Below, one piece after another: positions 6,474 to 6,838 of a stretch of 6,838 nt of DNA (the first letter of the stretch is position 1; every line of letters starts with the position of its first letter). The position numbers and the translations under genes are program-made. The notes under the pieces were generated by a model. It saw nothing but the letters and a program-made list of their open reading frames with translations. It was not told the origin of the DNA and ran no database searches. Source of the stretch: JBKEDH01 sp047975295 (GTDB lineage: Bacteria > Bacteroidota > Bacteroidia > Flavobacteriales > Flavobacteriaceae). The DNA lies in NCBI GenBank assembly GCA_047975295.1, contig JBKEDH010000076.1, positions 1 through 6,838 on the forward strand. Reading direction: 5' to 3'.

Positions 6474-6838
6474 TCAGATTTTTATAAATATTTTTTTTAT
6501 GTAAAAAAAATAGCAAATCAACCAAAAAAATACAATATGATTAATGGCAAACACTAAGGAACCAACCATGTTACCAAAAAGAGGTGAAAAAATATCTTGA
6601 AAAAGATAGCTATAAAGTGATATTTTACCTGACCCTTCCGGAACAGGAACCATGATGATACGACTTATCGTCTTTACATACAAACCTGAAAACACAAAAA
6701 TAAACAATGGGTTCATTCCAAAATGAATAAATGGTCTTGTCCATAAAACCACCTTTTTTAAATCTATTACAAAAATCAACAAGGCAAAAAACAATGTTCC
6801 CAAGCCGGCCGTATATAACACATAAGAACTGGTCCACA
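6474..6838 (-). CDS. NagX-like/DUF5009 membrane acyltransferase, C-terminal part only
   Basis: The last 120 codons of a gene that enters from the right edge end at a TGA (6474-6476). The frame is open through to 6838, so the GTG at 6819-6821 is an internal Val and not a start. The visible part begins WTSSYVLYTAGLGTL, a stretch typical of the C-terminal region of the heparan-alpha-glucosaminide N-acetyltransferase-like/DUF5009 family. RPFIHFGMNPLFIFVFSG (visible residues 34-51), with its Gly-Met-Asn, is also typical. Three or four hydrophobic spans are visible, and the protein ends in a lysine-rich tail. Family members have about 370-390 residues and 10 or so spans, so roughly the last third is present and the N-terminal region cannot be assessed. 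In bacteria such proteins (NagX) often sit in GlcNAc or chitin utilisation loci; the exact reaction is not settled. It is co-directional with susC, 131 bp upstream. Confidence 0.82.
   Translation of the reverse strand, partial: WTSSYVLYTAGLGTLFFALLIFVIDLKKVVLWTRPFIHFGMNPLFIFVFSGLYVKTISRIIMVPVPEGSGKISLYSYLFQDIFSPLFGNMVGSLVFAINHIVFFWLICYFFYIKKIFIKI

Noticed and set aside
6625..6837. 70-codon minus-strand ORF at the right edge
   Set aside because: It overlaps, in a different frame, the NagX-like C-terminal region, whose own frame carries the family motifs and stays open to the window edge.
1..6838. Search for mobile elements, CRISPR, tRNA/rRNA or a defence system
   Set aside because: There are no transposase or integrase motifs, no spaced identical repeats, no structured RNA gene and no toxin or nuclease motifs; the genes form a conventional nutrient-uptake set.

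Overview
The window looks like chromosomal DNA of a Bacteroidota bacterium, most likely of the class Flavobacteriia. It carries an adjacent SusC/SusD pair (a TonB-dependent transporter plus its surface lipoprotein), which is a hallmark of this phylum. The DNA is AT-rich, A-rich stretches rather than Shine-Dalgarno sequences precede the start codons, and a candidate promoter fits the Bacteroidota -33/-7 pattern.

All four protein genes lie on the minus strand, so the window reads biologically from right to left. From the right edge they are: (1) the C-terminal third of a multi-spanning membrane acyltransferase of the NagX/DUF5009 (heparan-alpha-glucosaminide N-acetyltransferase-like) family, 6474 to beyond 6838; (2) a 131-bp, very AT-rich gap with a candidate promoter and a cluster of ATGCA dyads; (3) a complete SusC-like transporter, 3154-6342; (4) a complete SusD-like lipoprotein of the SusD_2 type, 1650-3143, starting 10 bp after the susC stop; (5) a 205-bp gap with a strong hairpin terminator and a possible short leader ORF; (6) an inner-membrane sodium:solute symporter (SSS family), starting at 1444 and running off the left edge with about 481 residues visible.

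Together these genes form a plausible uptake route. SusC/SusD would capture a glycan or oligosaccharide at the cell surface and import it to the periplasm. The symporter would then carry a released monomer across the inner membrane. The NagX-like protein suggests, but does not prove, that the substrate contains amino sugars (GlcNAc, MurNAc, chitin or peptidoglycan fragments). No glycoside hydrolase, sugar kinase, regulator or anti-sigma factor is visible, so the substrate is inferred only from neighbours and the locus probably continues past both edges.

I found no RNA gene, CRISPR array, insertion sequence, phage gene or other mobile element. The gene content is a conventional Bacteroidota nutrient-uptake locus. 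The less ordinary signals are in the two intergenic regions: the ATGCA dyad cluster over the susC promoter, and the leader ORF with competing hairpins before the symporter.
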